Assembly: GCA_020073525.1 (NCBI GenBank)
Contig: JAIQFA010000002.1
Coordinates: 1-64,000, forward strand
DNA from: Terriglobia bacterium
GTDB taxonomy: Bacteria > Acidobacteriota > Terriglobia > Terriglobales > Acidobacteriaceae
Reading direction: 5' to 3'
Length of the DNA: 64,000 bases
Shown: positions 22,815 to 31,302 of the stretch, piece by piece
Numbering within the stretch: position 1 is the stretch's first letter
Layout: each line of letters opens with the position of its first letter
Translations under genes and position numbers: made by a program
The notes under the pieces: generated by a model
Database searches by the model: none
The model's input: the letters and a program-made list of their open reading frames with translations, nothing else
Told to the model about the DNA's origin: nothing

Positions 22815-25800
22815 ATGAGCATGCGCCGCACGGCCGAGCCCGCCGTCCTTCTGGATGCCGAAGAACGCTTTGAGGGCTTCGATCGTCTGATGCCCTTCAA
22901 AGTGCTCAACATTCTCCTGGTCTCGAGTCTCTACGATTCTTTCATTCTCCGCGAAGACGGCCGCCTCAACGAACTCCTGATTGACGAATCACTCGAACTG
23001 AACCTGCGGCAGATTCCGAGGATCACGCACGTCTCCAGCTGCGGCGAAGCTCTTCACCTGGCAAGTTCCAATCCGCAATTCAACCTGATCGTCACCAACC
23101 TTGCGGTCGGCGACATGGATGCGGCGCAGTTGGCACACGAAGTCCGCCGCGCCGGGTTGGATGTGCCTGTCGTGGTTCTGGCCTACGACTACCGCGAGAT
23201 CAAGAATTTTGTTGCCCGCAATCCGGTCACCGACATCGATCGCGTCTTCCTGTGGCAGGGCAGTGCCCGCATCCTGATTGCGATGGTCAAGTACATCGAA
23301 GACAAACGAAACGTGCAGCACGACACACGGGCGCTCGGAGTGCCGGTGCTGCTGGTGGTGGAAGACAACATCCGCTACTACTCGTCGTTCCTGCCCGTGA
23401 TCTACACCGAGCTGATCAAGCAATCGCGGCGCGTGATCCAGGAAGGCATCAACGTGGCGCATAAGCTGGCGCGCATGCAGGCGCGGCCGAGAATTCTGCT
23501 GAGTTCAAACTTCGAAGACGCGGCCAGCCTGGTGCAGGAGTATCGCGATTGTCTGTTTGGCCTGGTATCGGACGTCGAATTTCCGCGGGATGGCAAGCTG
23601 AGTCCGGAGGCAGGTTTTGATCTCGCGCGTATGGTGAAGAGCCTGGTCCCGGACGTGCCGGTAGTGCTGCAAACCAGTCGCACCGAGTTCCGCCCGCGAG
23701 CGCACGCTGCGGGCTATTCGTTTCTGCGCAAGCGTTCGCCTACGCTGCTGAACGACTTGCGCCAGATCTTGACCGAGGAATTCGGCTTTGGCGACTTCGT
23801 GTTTCGCTTGCCGGATGCGAGTGAAGTCGGCCGGGCGAAGGACCTGAACGAACTGGAAGAGCAACTGCAAACGGTTCCGGCCGAAAGCCTGATGTATCAC
23901 GCGCAGAGCAACCACTTCTCGCACTGGCTGATGGCCCGGACCGAGTTTGCGCTGGCGGCGAAGCTGAGGCCGCGGCGCGTCTCCGACTTCTCGGGTCCAG
24001 AACATTTGCGCCGCGATCTGATTGAGTCGATCCACGAGTATCGACGCGAACAGAGCGAGATACTGATCGGCGACTTCCGGGCCGATACCTTCAAGCCCTC
24101 GGAATCAAGTTTTCTGCGGATCGGATCGGGTTCGCTGGGCGGGAAAGCTCGCGGCCTCGCCTTCGTGCGCCACCTTCTGCGCAAAAGCCGCATGAGCCGC
24201 CGTTTTCCCGGAGTGCGCATTTCAGTTCCTCCCGCAGTCGTTCTGGCGACGGACGTGTTCGATCAGTTCGTAGTCGAGAACAACCTTTTGGACTTCGCTT
24301 TGCATTGCGAAGATGATGCTGAAATTCAGCGGGAGTTCCTGGCTATACCCCTGTCCGCTTCCCTCACCGAAGACCTGAAGTCGTTTCTGGCCGAAGTGCA
24401 CCACCCGTTGGCGGTGCGCTCGTCGAGCTTGCTGGAGGATTCGCAATACCAGCCTTTCACCGGTGTGTATGAAACGTTCATGCTGGGCAACCAACAAGCG
24501 AATCCAGCAGACCGCCTGGCGGCGCTGAGCGAGGCAATCCGGCGCGTCTACGCGTCCACTTTCAGCCAACACGCGAAGGCTTACGTGCGGGCCACTCCCT
24601 ACCGCCTGGAAGAGGAAAAAATGGCGGTGATTCTCCAGCGGGTTGTGGGTACGCCCCACAGGCAGCGTTTTTATCCGGATTTTTCGGGTGTGGTGCGCTC
24701 GCGCAATTATTATCCTGTGCCGCCCATGACCTTCGAGGATGGCATCGCGGCCGTCGCTCTGGGCCTGGGGCGGGCGGTGGTTGATGGAGGGAAGTGTTTG
24801 ACCTTCTGCCCGCGTTACCCGCAAAACCTGGTGCAGTTCTCCTCGGTCGAAGACATACTCTCGAATTCGCAGTCGGAATTCTGGGGCTTGGAGTTGGATG
24901 GCACAGCGGAAGGCCGTCCGGGTCATTGGCACGAGAAGCGGTTCGGCCTGGATGCTGCTGAGAGCGACGGTACTCTGTGGGCGCTGGCCTCGACTTACTC
25001 CCGAGATAATCATGCGGTCTACGATGGCGTGAGCCGGCCGGGCGCACGCATCGTGACCTTTGCCCCCATGCTCAAGCACGGCACTTTTCCGCTGGCTGAG
25101 ATTCTCGATGACCTGGTTCGAGCCGGGGAAGAGGCGCTGGGCAATCCCGTGGAAATCGAATTCGCCGTGCGTTTGCCCCAGCAGGCAGGCACATTGACCG
25201 GAGAGGCGGCAGAGTTTGGTTTCCTGCAGATCCGTCCACTGACGCTGGCGCGCGACACGGAGGATTTAACTCTCGACGACGTGCGACCGGAGCGGTTGAT
25301 CTGCCTGAGCAGTAAGGTTCTAGGCAACGGCCGGGTCGAGGGCCTTCACGATGTGGTGGTAGTCGATTCGCAGCGCTTCGAGCGCGGTCGAAGCCAGGAA
25401 GTGGCAACGGCGGTCGCCCGCTTCAATCGCCTGCTCAATGAGAATCACCGGCCCTATCTGCTGATCGGGGTTGGACGCTGGGGATCGACCGAACCCTGGC
25501 TCGGCATTCCGGTCGAGTGGGATGAGATCTCGGGCGCGCGCGTGATTGTGGAGGCTGGATTCCGCGATTTTCGCGTGACCCCGTCACAGGGTAGCCACTT
25601 TTTCCAGAATCTCACTGCCTTTCAGATCGGGTACTTCACCGTGAATCCAGACGCCGGCGAAGGATCCGTCGACTGGCAGTGGTTGACGGAACAACCCGCC
25701 GTGGAAGAAGAAGGCTGCGTGCGTCACCTGCAGTTTGCGGATCCAATCCGCGTGATTATGAACAGCCGGACCAGCCAAGGTGTCATCTTCAAGCCGGAAG

Positions 25801-25820
25801 CTGAAGTTTCGCGACCGTAG
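22815..25820 (+). CDS. Receiver-like/PEP-pyruvate-binding (PPDK N-domain) fusion protein, 1001 aa
   Basis: Unusual multidomain protein. Residues about 30-160 and 170-335 look like two receiver-type (CheY-like) domains: LNILLVSSLYDSF, FNLIVTNLAVGDMDAAQLAHEVR, VPVVVLAYD, then PVLLVVEDN and VPVVLQTS. From about 440 comes an ATP-grasp PEP/pyruvate-binding domain as in pyruvate phosphate dikinase and PEP synthase: GSGSLGGKARGLAFV, then LAVRSSSLLEDSQYQPFTGVYETF. The phosphohistidine swivel domain with its His motif and the C-terminal PEP TIM-barrel are absent. The last 130 residues carry YLLIGVGRWGSTEPWLGIPV and SQGSHFFQNL. It could phosphorylate a separate carrier or be a regulatory kinase. Standalone gene, with the stop inside a palindromic repeat. 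Confidence 0.85.
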   Translation: MSMRRTAEPAVLLDAEERFEGFDRLMPFKVLNILLVSSLYDSFILREDGRLNELLIDESLELNLRQIPRITHVSSCGEALHLASSNPQFNLIVTNLAVGDMDAAQLAHEVRRAGLDVPVVVLAYDYREIKNFVARNPVTDIDRVFLWQGSARILIAMVKYIEDKRNVQHDTRALGVPVLLVVEDNIRYYSSFLPVIYTELIKQSRRVIQEGINVAHKLARMQARPRILLSSNFEDAASLVQEYRDCLFGLVSDVEFPRDGKLSPEAGFDLARMVKSLVPDVPVVLQTSRTEFRPRAHAAGYSFLRKRSPTLLNDLRQILTEEFGFGDFVFRLPDASEVGRAKDLNELEEQLQTVPAESLMYHAQSNHFSHWLMARTEFALAAKLRPRRVSDFSGPEHLRRDLIESIHEYRREQSEILIGDFRADTFKPSESSFLRIGSGSLGGKARGLAFVRHLLRKSRMSRRFPGVRISVPPAVVLATDVFDQFVVENNLLDFALHCEDDAEIQREFLAIPLSASLTEDLKSFLAEVHHPLAVRSSSLLEDSQYQPFTGVYETFMLGNQQANPADRLAALSEAIRRVYASTFSQHAKAYVRATPYRLEEEKMAVILQRVVGTPHRQRFYPDFSGVVRSRNYYPVPPMTFEDGIAAVALGLGRAVVDGGKCLTFCPRYPQNLVQFSSVEDILSNSQSEFWGLELDGTAEGRPGHWHEKRFGLDAAESDGTLWALASTYSRDNHAVYDGVSRPGARIVTFAPMLKHGTFPLAEILDDLVRAGEEALGNPVEIEFAVRLPQQAGTLTGEAAEFGFLQIRPLTLARDTEDLTLDDVRPERLICLSSKVLGNGRVEGLHDVVVVDSQRFERGRSQEVATAVARFNRLLNENHRPYLLIGVGRWGSTEPWLGIPVEWDEISGARVIVEAGFRDFRVTPSQGSHFFQNLTAFQIGYFTVNPDAGEGSVDWQWLTEQPAVEEEGCVRHLQFADPIRVIMNSRTSQGVIFKPEAEVSRP

Positions 25821-25905
25821 CGCCACCGTGCTCGGCGGCTGTCCGGCGGACCGCGCCGAGGGGCGAGACGCCCTCGGAACAGCCGGCAAGATGCCAGCGC
25901 TACGG
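25815..25905 (+). repeat. Multi-hairpin palindromic element with CCGTAGCGC closing stem
   Basis: The closing stem CCGTAGCGC (25815-25823) pairs with GCGCTACGG (25897-25905). Inside are CGGCTGT/ACAGCCG (25836-25842, 25879-25885) and CCGAGGG/CCCTCGG (25856-25862, 25871-25877). The PPDK-N gene's TAG stop (25818-25820) lies inside the first arm. The right half CCGGCAAGATG...GCGCTACG recurs at 45412-45434. Confidence 0.85.
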
Positions 25906-26138
25906 CCAGATTTCTCCTTGACTCGGCAGGGGAACCGGGGGAGAATTTGTCCTGAGTAGTGCGCCTTTTTCCGCGAGCAATTCTCGTTCGCGAAACAAGA
26001 GCCCGAGAAGCGCTTCCCCAGAGGCGTAGGGCCAAAGTTATCCGATTACAACCCAGGCATGCGAACGGCTGGATTCGGCTGGCAATGTTCCCATTGACGC
26101 GGGGCGTCGTGGGATTCACTACAGACGGGGAGGCGCGT

Positions 26139-26858
26139 ATGGCAACGGAAAAAGGCAACATTCAACAGAAGATTTGTTTAGGTCTTTCAGCGGCGACGGG
26201 CGGACTACTGGCAGTTTTGGCTGACATCATGCAAAAGCAGGATGCCTCGGCTGTAGAACAATTGAAGTCCGCGTTGGGAACGGTCTTGCAGGTCCGGACC
26301 TATCCGTGGTTTGTGGGGCTGCTGCTGATCGTGCTTTCTGTGGCGCTCAGTTTCATTTTCAGTGCAGATTCCAACAAGAAGTCCTTTTATGTGGGCGCCA
26401 GCATTCTGGCGATCATGATGACGTCGGTGCCGTACGACGCGAAACCGGGCCTCAATACGGGCTCAGTCCTGCACCCAACCCCTGACGCGGTCGGAGCGAC
26501 AAACGAACTGGGTTGGTGGGGCCGATTCCTGATTCCTTCCCGGGTTTTCGCACAGAACGCGGCACCTTCGAGCCAGGGCTCGCCGGTCACAGTCCAGCTC
26601 GAGACCACGGACAAGAAGCCGGTCAGCATGGCCACATTTACGCTTGTTGATCCCAGCAATGGCCAAGTGGTGGCTCGATCGCGCGTTCAGGGCAGCAAGT
26701 TTACGTTCTATGTGACCAACCCGCAGTATCTGCTTCGGGTCCAGGTGGACGGCTACGCGATCGCGGAACATTCTCTCAATCCACCACCGCCGTCGCTCAC
26801 CATCTCGCTGACTCCGTCTAGTGTTCCGCTGTCGATTCAGCGGCTCTTCCGGAAGTAG
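26139..26858 (+). CDS. Hypothetical membrane protein with periplasmic beta domain (239 aa)
   Basis: Unrecognised. The start at ATG 26139 is preceded by GGGGAGG (26127-26133), a strong SD. The in-frame sequence back to 25959 is rejected. There are two or three hydrophobic segments: weak at about 12-28, clear at about 57-74 (WFVGLLLIVLSVALSFIF) and about 82-98. Then comes a linker and a C-terminal beta-sandwich-like part of about 85 residues (VTVQLETTDKKPVSMATFTLVDPSNGQVVARS...) resembling carboxypeptidase-regulatory-type modules. No operon partner. The gap 25821-26138 before it holds the multi-hairpin repeat and no other recognisable feature. Confidence 0.65.
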   Translation: MATEKGNIQQKICLGLSAATGGLLAVLADIMQKQDASAVEQLKSALGTVLQVRTYPWFVGLLLIVLSVALSFIFSADSNKKSFYVGASILAIMMTSVPYDAKPGLNTGSVLHPTPDAVGATNELGWWGRFLIPSRVFAQNAAPSSQGSPVTVQLETTDKKPVSMATFTLVDPSNGQVVARSRVQGSKFTFYVTNPQYLLRVQVDGYAIAEHSLNPPPPSLTISLTPSSVPLSIQRLFRK

Positions 26859-26887
26859 TGTTTCGGAACCCTGGATTCACGACGGCG

Positions 26888-26903
26888 TGTGATTCGGGTC
26901 ACA
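26888..26903. promoter_or_regulatory. CRP/FNR-type palindrome upstream of the CPVCG protein gene
   Basis: TGTGA-TTCGGG-TCACA, a perfect match to the CRP consensus half sites with a 6-bp spacer, 65 nt before the ATG at 26969. Confidence 0.55.
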
Positions 26904-26968
26904 GCCGATGCTGGATGCCTGCGCCCACAATCAAGGTGAATCGCTAGCATCCTTGCCAGGGGGACGGA

Positions 26969-27223
26969 ATGTCGAATGACGTGTTGGTGAAATGTCCAGT
27001 GTGCGGTGTTTTTACCCGGATCGAAAAGCCGGAACTGCTGGCGGCGTTGAACGATCCCAAAATCTGTCAACAGATTGAAAATTACGTTGCCGGACTGTTG
27101 CCGTCTCCGCCGGCCGAACTTGCCAGCGTCGCCACGAGCCGGGCGGAGGTTCGGAACTTCGATAAGGACGTGCACAGCTGGAACCCGGCCGTGCCCATGT
27201 GGCAGCGGAGTCCGAAGGAATAA
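26969..27223 (+). CDS. Small C-P-V-C-G protein (84 aa)
   Basis: Unrecognised small cytoplasmic protein. ATG at 26969 with AGGGGGACGGA upstream (SD). Residues 9-13 form C-P-V-C-G, half of a zinc ribbon. A further single Cys occurs near 34, too distant and unpaired for a full ribbon, so dimeric metal binding or a redox role is possible. The C-terminus is Trp/Pro-rich (HSWNPAVPMWQRSP). A perfect CRP-like palindrome upstream suggests a regulated gene. Confidence 0.6.
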   Translation: MSNDVLVKCPVCGVFTRIEKPELLAALNDPKICQQIENYVAGLLPSPPAELASVATSRAEVRNFDKDVHSWNPAVPMWQRSPKE

Positions 27224-27247
27224 GGCCGCTCGACGGAATGCTCTCCC

Positions 27248-27312
27248 GTAGAGACGCGGCTCGCCGCGTCTCCCAAGGCGTCCAAAGGAGACGGGGCAAG
27301 CCCCGTCTCTAC
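27248..27312 (+). repeat. Three-stem palindromic element (GTAGAGACGCGG type)
   Basis: The closing stem GTAGAG (27248-27253) pairs with CTCTAC (27307-27312). It encloses AGACGCGGC/GCCGCGTCT (27252-27260, 27263-27271) and GAGACGGGG/CCCCGTCTC (27288-27296, 27301-27309). Arms of the outer and inner stems can exchange. Located between the CPVCG gene and the rocD stop. Confidence 0.88.
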
Positions 27313-27346
27313 ACCAAGATCCGAAAGTTCTACCACAATCGGGCGC

Positions 27347-28567
27347 TCAGTGTTTCTGAATCACTTTTGCGATTCGCTCGAAGGCCCAATCAATTTCATG
27401 GCGGGTGATGACGAGCGGCGGCGCGATGCGAATCACCCGGTCGTGCGTTTCCTTGCAGAGAATTCCTTCTTCCTTGAGCGCTTCGCAGTAGGGACGCGCT
27501 GGGCTGTGGAGTTCGATGGCGATCCACAGGCCTTGACCGCGCACCTCTTTCAGGTCGGAGCTGCGCAGGGTTTGCAGCAAGGTCAGGAAATAGGCGCCTA
27601 GTTCGGCGGAACGTTCCACCATTTTTTCTTCAACCAGGACGCGCAGCGCGGTTCGGGCGATGGCGCAGCCCATGGGATTGCCGCCGAAGGTGCTACCGTG
27701 GTCGCCGGGCTTGTACACTCCGAGAATTTCTCTTGACGCCAGGATCGCCGAGACCGGATAGAATCCACCGGCTAGCGCCTTGCCTACGATCAACACATCG
27801 GGCGTGATTCCTTCGTGCATATAAGCGAAGAGCTTGCCGGTTCGTCCCAGGCCGGACTGAATCTCGTCCGTCATCAGCAACACGCGATTCTTATGGCAGA
27901 TTTCAGCCGCTTCCTTCAGGAAACCGGCTGGCGGAATGACAATTCCGGCCTCGCCCTGAATGGGCTCGACCAGAAAGGCGCAGGTGTTGGGAGTGATGGC
28001 TTCGCGGAGGGCGCGCGCGTCGCCGAAGGGTATGACTTTGAACCCCGGAGTGAACGGGCCGAAGCCGTCGCGATATTGTTCGTCGGTCGAGAAGCCGACG
28101 ATGGTGACGGTGCGGCCATGAAAATTATTGGCGCAGACGATGATCTCGGCTTTGTCCTGCGGAATGCCCTTGACCTTGTAGCCCCACTTGCGCGCCGTCT
28201 TGATCGCGGTTTCGACGGCCTCGGCACCTGAGTTCATGGGGAGCGCCATGTCGAAGCCGGTCAGGTCGTGGAGTTCCTTGTAGAGCAGCGGCAGTTGCTC
28301 GTTGCGGAAGGCGCGCGAGGTGAGCGTGACTTTCCGCGCTTGCTCGTTGAGCGTTTGCAGAATCTTGGGATGACAGTGTCCCTGATTCACCGCGGAATAC
28401 GCGGCCAGGCAATCGAGGTAACGTTTGCCCTCGACGTCATATACCCACACGCCTTCGGCGCGCTCGATTACGACGTCGAGCGGATGATAGTTGTGAGCTC
28501 CATACTGGTTTTCGAGTTCTACGAAGTAATCGGTGCGCATAGTTTTTTCTATTAGTTCGGTGGTCAT
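27347..28567 (-). CDS. rocD: Ornithine aminotransferase
   Basis: PLP enzyme converting ornithine and 2-oxoglutarate to glutamate-5-semialdehyde and glutamate. The 406 aa carry [41 protein letters not shown], typical of the ornithine/acetylornithine group, plus [36 protein letters not shown], and [17 protein letters not shown] with the PLP lysine. YGAHNYHP at the N-terminus favours RocD over ArgD. ATG 28567 has AAAGGA upstream. It is last in a minus-strand operon with pyrB-like, arcC and argF genes, consistent with ornithine disposal. Confidence 0.93.
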   Translation of the reverse strand: MTTELIEKTMRTDYFVELENQYGAHNYHPLDVVIERAEGVWVYDVEGKRYLDCLAAYSAVNQGHCHPKILQTLNEQARKVTLTSRAFRNEQLPLLYKELHDLTGFDMALPMNSGAEAVETAIKTARKWGYKVKGIPQDKAEIIVCANNFHGRTVTIVGFSTDEQYRDGFGPFTPGFKVIPFGDARALREAITPNTCAFLVEPIQGEAGIVIPPAGFLKEAAEICHKNRVLLMTDEIQSGLGRTGKLFAYMHEGITPDVLIVGKALAGGFYPVSAILASREILGVYKPGDHGSTFGGNPMGCAIARTALRVLVEEKMVERSAELGAYFLTLLQTLRSSDLKEVRGQGLWIAIELHSPARPYCEALKEEGILCKETHDRVIRIAPPLVITRHEIDWAFERIAKVIQKH

Positions 28568-28601
28568 AAGGTCCTTTCACTGAATCGCCAGCCGCCGCAA
28601 T

Positions 28602-29144
28602 TCATTTTGTTACTTCGATTCTGATTTTGTTGGAGGCAATTGTGCCCCGCTCCCGCGACCACAGCGGCAGATTGGGGAGTCGAAGGTTTTTCCGAAGGTA
28701 TTGTTCTGGTAGGGAACTGGTGTACTCCACGAAAATATCGTACGTCCCCGGCGTATTGACGAAGTGTGTTGCATCTTCACTCACGCGGTTTCCAAAGAAC
28801 TCGCCGCCTTCAAGCACTATGAAGTCATCTTCCCGTGGCATTGGCGGGACCTCGTCGGCCAAGAATGTAGTGAACACTTCTTTGCCATTGCTATCAAACA
28901 CTCGTACATCCATTCGCCCCACACCCCATCCCACATGGCGCCACACAAGCAGGGATTCGCCGCCGAGGTTTTCAACCTGGATTTGAAGTTGGAACTTCTC
29001 CTTGATGCCGTACGACAATTTCGCACTTCGGACCGACACTGACAGTGTTGGCTTGACGGGTTGTTCTTGCCCCTCAGCCAGCTTCAGCGCCGGACTGACA
29101 GCGGCACCCAATACGAGAGCGCACGATATGATGGTCTTTAGCAT
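28602..29144 (-). CDS. Secreted hypothetical protein in the carbamoyltransferase operon (180 aa)
   Basis: Signal peptide at about 1-25 (KTIISCALVLGAAVSPALKLAEG). The mature protein is beta-rich: LSVSVRSAKLSYGIKEKFQLQIQVENLGGESLLVWRHVG looks like an immunoglobulin-like strand pattern, followed by FVNTPGTYDIFVEYTS and a C-terminal basic tail. Family not recognised. It lies between the pyrB-like gene (40 nt) and rocD (34 nt) in the same direction. A secreted protein inside a cytoplasmic catabolic operon is odd and may be an insertion or a substrate-binding helper. Confidence 0.7.
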   Translation of the reverse strand: MLKTIISCALVLGAAVSPALKLAEGQEQPVKPTLSVSVRSAKLSYGIKEKFQLQIQVENLGGESLLVWRHVGWGVGRMDVRVFDSNGKEVFTTFLADEVPPMPREDDFIVLEGGEFFGNRVSEDATHFVNTPGTYDIFVEYTSSLPEQYLRKNLRLPNLPLWSRERGTIASNKIRIEVTK

Positions 29145-29184
29145 TGCTTGACTTTATGCCAAGTTCTAGCGTTTCGTCCTGCCC

Positions 29185-30201
29185 CTACCACCAAGCACTC
29201 CCCGCCGCCGGTTCCTTGTCCAACAGCATGGTCAGCAGCGCCATCCGCACGTAGAGGCCGTTCATGGCCTGGCGGAAATACATGGCTCTGGGATCGGCAT
29301 CGACTGATTTATCCAACTCGACCGTGCGAGGCAGCGGATGAAGGATCAGTGCATCCGGCTTCATGCGCTGCACTACTTTCGAATCGATGGCGTAACGCCG
29401 TAACCCATCCAGGTCCTTGAATCGCTCAGGATGGATCCGCGTCTGGTAAACCACATCCACTTCGCCAATCACGCGGTCAATGTCGGACTCCAGTTCGTAG
29501 CGGACGCCATGCTCATCGAGATATTCCAGGATGTCCGGCTTCATCTGCAGTTGCGGCGGGCTGACGAAGAACATCTTTACCCGATCGAACTTGGCCAGCA
29601 GATACGCCAGCGACCGCGCCGTACGTCCTTTATCTAACTCGCCGATGATGGCCACGCTGAGGCCATTCAACGGACGCTGCCTGTAGATAGTGTACAGGTC
29701 GAGCAAAGCCTGGGTCGGATGCTGGCCGCCGTTGCCATCGCCGGCATTGATCACGGGCACCAGCGAGACTTCCGCGGCGCGACGGGCGCCGTCTTCGGCG
29801 GTGTGGCGAATGACAATCACATCCGAATAGCCGCTGATGATGCGGATGGAATCCTCGACCTGCTCACCTTCGATCTCCGACGAAAACACGCCCGCGTTCT
29901 CCGTGGACAAGACCCGGCCGCCCAGTCGATGCATGGCGGCCTCGAATGAGAGTCGAGTGCGGGTCGACGGCGCATAAAAAAGCGTGGTGAGGATGCGGTT
30001 CTGGTAATCGAGAGTGCCGCCGCGCGCCACTACGTGCTCCATGCCTCGCGACCGCGAGAATAATTCCATGAGCAGAGGCACCGTGAATTGCTGCGACTCC
30101 AGCACATGTTTCAACGGCATGCCGCCGATCAGCACGGATTCCGCGTCAGGAGGCTGAATCGTGTTGAGCGGCTGGAGGGGAGTGATCGTCGATTTTGGCA
30201 T
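29185..30201 (-). CDS. Aspartate-carbamoyltransferase-like transcarbamylase with altered amino-acid site
   Basis: 338 aa from the ATG at 30201, which overlaps the arcC stop (TAATG). The carbamoyl-phosphate site is intact: S-T-R-T-R in FYAPSTRTRLSFEAA, H-P-T-Q in the middle, and HPLPR near the C-terminus, followed by D.DPRAMYFRQAMNGLYVRMALL, strongly PyrB-like. However, the 80s-loop lysine that should contact aspartate is replaced (EIEGE where K-G-E is expected), and the TR-x-Q motif reads T-R-I-H-P-E-R-F, losing the Gln. So it may carbamoylate, or decarbamoylate, something other than aspartate, as proposed for YgeW-type enzymes. The operon context (arcC, argF) supports a catabolic role. No pyrC or pyrI is nearby. 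Confidence 0.85.
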   Translation of the reverse strand: MPKSTITPLQPLNTIQPPDAESVLIGGMPLKHVLESQQFTVPLLMELFSRSRGMEHVVARGGTLDYQNRILTTLFYAPSTRTRLSFEAAMHRLGGRVLSTENAGVFSSEIEGEQVEDSIRIISGYSDVIVIRHTAEDGARRAAEVSLVPVINAGDGNGGQHPTQALLDLYTIYRQRPLNGLSVAIIGELDKGRTARSLAYLLAKFDRVKMFFVSPPQLQMKPDILEYLDEHGVRYELESDIDRVIGEVDVVYQTRIHPERFKDLDGLRRYAIDSKVVQRMKPDALILHPLPRTVELDKSVDADPRAMYFRQAMNGLYVRMALLTMLLDKEPAAGSAWW

Positions 30202-31226
30202 TAGCGTCCTCGCACCGGAAGTTCGAGTGTTTTGTTTTCCAAATCTTTGTTCTTGAGATCGGTGTTGCGCCCGCTTTTCGCGCGGTCGCGATCGGTAAAC
30301 ATGTGTGTGCCGGCCGATCCGGCAACCGCCTGGCACAGATTCTCGCAGGAAGTAATGATGGCTTCCTTGCCTCCGCTGTGCAGAAAGCGCAATACGGATT
30401 CGATTTTGGGGCCCATGTTTCCGGGTGGGAAATGGCCAGCTCTTACATACTCGTCCAACTCATCCGCGCTGACATTACGCAGTGGGCGTTGCGTCGGTTT
30501 CTTGTAGTCGAGGTACACGTAGTCAGTATCGGTGGAAATGACAAAGAGGTCGACGTTGAGGCACGAAGCCAGCAACGCGGAGATGCGATCCTTGTCGATG
30601 ACCGCCTCGACTCCCTGCAATTTCCCGTTCCTCCAGACGACAGGAACTCCACCGCCTCCGCAGGCGATGACCAGCACGCCGTGCCCAATCAGATTTCGGA
30701 TGACCTCCAGTTCAACGATGCCGACCGGCTCAGGCGACGGAACGACACGGCGATAACCGCGAGCCGCATCCTCCACAATCTCCCATCCGAAAAGGCGCTT
30801 GCGTTCCTCGGCGTCGGCACGCGAATAGAAAGGACCAATCGGTTTGCTGGGGTGCTTCATCGAGGGATCGTCTGGCAATACCAGGCATTGGGTCACAATC
30901 GTCGCCACCGGCACATGCAGATCGGCCTGTTGCAGTTCGCTTTGCAGCGACTGCTGGAGAAGATATCCGATCTCGCCCTGGGTGGAGGCGCCACAAACGT
31001 CGAGCGGGAGTCCGGGCACCTGGCTTGCTCCCCGTTCCGAGCGTAGAAGGGCAGCTCCAACTTGCGGGCCGTTGCCGTGCGTCAGCACTATGTGGTAACC
31101 GGCACGGATCAGGCCGATGATCTGGGCGGCGGTGCGCTGGGCGTTGGCCAGTTGCTCGGCGATGGTTCCCTTTTCTCCCGCGCGAATCAGGGAGTTTCCG
31201 CCGACGGCAAGGAGCATGGTCTTCAT
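30201..31226 (-). CDS. arcC: Carbamate kinase
   Basis: Converts carbamoyl phosphate and ADP to ATP, CO2 and NH3. 341 aa from the ATG at 31226; an in-frame TTG at 31238 is possible. Amino-acid-kinase fold: L-A-V-G-G-N-S-L-I near the start, THGNGPQVG, PL-D-V-C-G-A-S-TQGEIGY, VPSPEP..I.E, VLVIACGGGG(V)PV, AVIDKD..SALLA and TDVDYVY-like (T-D-T-D-Y-V-Y-L-D). The C-terminus has FPPGNMGPKIE and GTHMFTD, followed by a 25-residue polar tail not usual for ArcC. It is third in the operon, and its stop overlaps the pyrB-like start. Confidence 0.95.
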   Translation of the reverse strand: MKTMLLAVGGNSLIRAGEKGTIAEQLANAQRTAAQIIGLIRAGYHIVLTHGNGPQVGAALLRSERGASQVPGLPLDVCGASTQGEIGYLLQQSLQSELQQADLHVPVATIVTQCLVLPDDPSMKHPSKPIGPFYSRADAEERKRLFGWEIVEDAARGYRRVVPSPEPVGIVELEVIRNLIGHGVLVIACGGGGVPVVWRNGKLQGVEAVIDKDRISALLASCLNVDLFVISTDTDYVYLDYKKPTQRPLRNVSADELDEYVRAGHFPPGNMGPKIESVLRFLHSGGKEAIITSCENLCQAVAGSAGTHMFTDRDRAKSGRNTDLKNKDLENKTLELPVRGR

Positions 31227-31238
31227 AAGCGTTTTCAA

Positions 31239-31293
31239 GTGGAGAGCCGGGCGTCCCCGCCCGGCTGGACGGGCGAGGCGCCCGTCTCTCCAC
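31239..31293 (+). repeat. Three-stem palindromic element between argF and arcC
   Basis: The closing stem GTGGAG/CTCCAC (31239-31244, 31288-31293) encloses AGCCGGGCG-TCCC-CGCCCGGCT (31245-31266) and GACGGGCG-AGG-CGCCCGTC (31268-31286). It has the same three-stem plan as the element at 27248 but a different sequence. Positioned inside the operon, it could tune expression of arcC and downstream genes. Confidence 0.88.
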
Positions 31294-31302
31294 AGGCTCT
31301 AA

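Noticed and set aside
30202-30336. Upstream extension of the ATCase-like gene
   Set aside because: Lies within the arcC coding sequence. The TAATG overlap gives the natural start at 30201.
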